A stretch of 22,492 nt of DNA, from contig CAZMEW010000016.1 in assembly GCA_964565405.1 (NCBI GenBank), forward strand, positions 1-22,492, given 5' to 3'. A program made the position numbers and the translations under genes. The notes under the pieces are model-generated. The model ran no database searches. It was not told the DNA's origin and saw only the letters and a list, made by a program, of their open reading frames with translations. This DNA comes from UBA922 sp964565405. GTDB taxonomy: Bacteria > Patescibacteriota > Patescibacteriia > Magasanikbacterales > UBA922. Each line of letters begins with the position of its first letter. Position 1 is the first letter of the stretch. Shown piece by piece: positions 21,911 to 22,492 of this stretch.

Positions 21911-22249
21911 TCAGAGTTTGTCACTATCTTGCGAATGTCTACTCCGCCAGATAGTCTCGTGGTAGCCAGAGCAGTACCCTTCGCTGACTGCCCGCGTATG
22001 ACCGCTGTTCGGGGTGTGCGGTACTTTTTTGTGGTAGACCACTTCTCCAGGCATGGCTCCTGGGCACCGCTCCCACTGAGCGTGGAAGCATCCCGTGGGA
22101 CTGAGCTGGGTCAGGCCGGAAATTCCACGACCTCCTTCGTGGAAGAGCGTGGCATTTCGAACATCTCCTTTGAATTCGCTCGTGATGAGGAGATGTTCGT
22201 CACATCCCATGGTACTTGTTTCCGGGGTGATCATGATGATGTTGGTCAT
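21911..22249 (-). CDS. 112-residue orphan protein rich in His and Cys
   Basis: 112 residues from ATG at 22249; GGAGGG (22261-22266) lies 11 nt upstream, slightly far but the only good site. A longer TTG frame (22291) has none. Strong use of C-ending codons (ATC, ACC, CTC, TTC, CAC) marks this strand as coding and the opposite open frames as shadows. The protein has no signal peptide or membrane segment. It contains four Cys and eight His, with possible metal-binding clusters (GCFHAQWERC; YCSGYHETIW). I do not recognise it. It converges with the 122-residue gene and shares its style: G+C-rich, with a Shine-Dalgarno site, a long 3' hairpin and then a terminator. tRNA-Lys lies upstream on the same strand, so they may be co-transcribed. 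Confidence 0.65.
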   Translation of the reverse strand: MTNIIMITPETSTMGCDEHLLITSEFKGDVRNATLFHEGGRGISGLTQLSPTGCFHAQWERCPGAMPGEVVYHKKVPHTPNSGHTRAVSEGYCSGYHETIWRSRHSQDSDKL

Positions 22250-22324
22250 TCTGGCGTTTTCCCTCCGATGTCGCGTCTCCCGTACGGACAATGCTGTGAT
22301 TGCACTACATGGTCAGGGAGATGA

Positions 22325-22346
22325 AAATGATAATTTTTTATCATTT
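22325..22346. promoter_or_regulatory. A+T-rich palindrome upstream of the 112-residue gene
   Basis: Perfect arms AAATGATAA and TTATCATTT around TTTT. They resemble the outer ends (AAAATGA/TCATTTT) of the operator candidate at 10250-10278. No clear -35/-10 pair was found beside it, so its role is uncertain. The rest of 22250-22385 shows no gene. Confidence 0.35.
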
Positions 22347-22385
22347 CTACTCACTGATCATTTTTTGAATCATGGAGCATAATGT

Positions 22386-22411
22386 GAATATCCTCCGAGT
22401 GGAGGATATTC
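22386..22411 (-). other. Hairpin at the 3' side of tRNA-Lys
   Basis: Perfect 11-bp stem GAATATCCTCC/GGAGGATATTC with loop GAGT, 6 nt past the tRNA. There is no T-run on the minus strand, so it may be a processing or weak termination signal rather than a standard terminator. Confidence 0.45.
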
Positions 22412-22417
22412 TTTGTG

Positions 22418-22490
22418 TGACCCCGGTGGGGATCGAACCCACGACCATTGGCTTAAAAGGCCACTGCTCTACCAGCTGAGCTACAGGGTC
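22418..22490 (-). tRNA. tRNA-Lys (anticodon UUU)
   Basis: 73 nt with a complete cloverleaf: 7-bp acceptor (one G-T pair), D arm GCTC/GAGC, anticodon loop CTTTTAA giving UUU, and T arm GTGGG/CCCAC around TTCGATC, with A as discriminator. The outermost anticodon-stem pair is a G-A mismatch. The 3' CCA is not encoded (CAC follows), so a CCA-adding enzyme is needed. Confidence 0.95.
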
Positions 22491-22492
22491 AT

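Noticed and set aside
21929..22324. Plus-strand open frame of 131 codons
   Set aside because: It is antisense to the 112-residue gene, whose minus-strand codons show clear C-ending bias and a Shine-Dalgarno site; the plus frame has neither.
22386..22411. Standard terminator for tRNA-Lys
   Set aside because: The stem is perfect, but no T-run follows on the minus strand, so it is reported only as a hairpin.
1..22492. CRISPR array, transposase or integrase
   Set aside because: No regularly spaced repeats and no protein with such motifs were seen on either strand.

Overview
The window looks like chromosomal DNA from a Patescibacteria (Candidate Phyla Radiation) bacterium. This is an inference from gene content and style: A+T-rich, tightly packed genes, almost no Shine-Dalgarno sites, a Cys-rich secreted protein ending in a pilin-like membrane segment, M23 and lamin-tail surface proteins, and a PheS with a Cys-rich insert. 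No rRNA or other decisive marker is present, so the phylum call is moderate and nothing finer is offered.

Layout. Positions 1-6778 (minus strand) form one tight run led by clpC. It is followed by a coiled-coil membrane protein, a membrane-anchored beta-propeller, a DsbA-like thiol oxidoreductase and a Cys-rich secreted protein that runs off the left edge. Positions 6864-9594 (plus) carry a phosphomannomutase/phosphoglucomutase, a HAD hydrolase and an unrecognised acidic protein; they diverge from clpC across a shared symmetrical -10 box. Positions 9635-10197 (minus) are a G+C-richer two-gene cassette: a DksA/TraR-type zinc-finger protein and an 85-residue orphan. Positions 10329-11856 (minus) are htpX and lemA. 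Positions 11969-16771 (plus) are rseP, pheS and pheT. Positions 16973-21188 (plus) are two small membrane-anchored proteins and a 1102-residue surface protein (M23 peptidase, Ig-like domain, lamin-tail domain, beta-helix). Positions 21338-22249 hold two convergent G+C-richer orphan genes with elaborate 3' hairpins, followed by tRNA-Lys(UUU) on the minus strand.

How it fits together. Much of the window concerns the cell envelope: protein quality control (ClpC, HtpX, LemA, RseP), disulfide formation coupled to a Cys-rich secreted protein, wall hydrolysis and sugar-phosphate supply. The most unusual signal is the contrast between two gene styles. All sixteen A+T-rich genes whose start lies in the window lack a recognisable Shine-Dalgarno site. 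The four G+C-rich small genes each have one, and the two promoters found for them are consensus sigma-70 promoters bracketed by perfect inverted repeats. These cassettes are the best candidates here for an undescribed or transferred regulatory system. No CRISPR array, transposase or integrase was seen.
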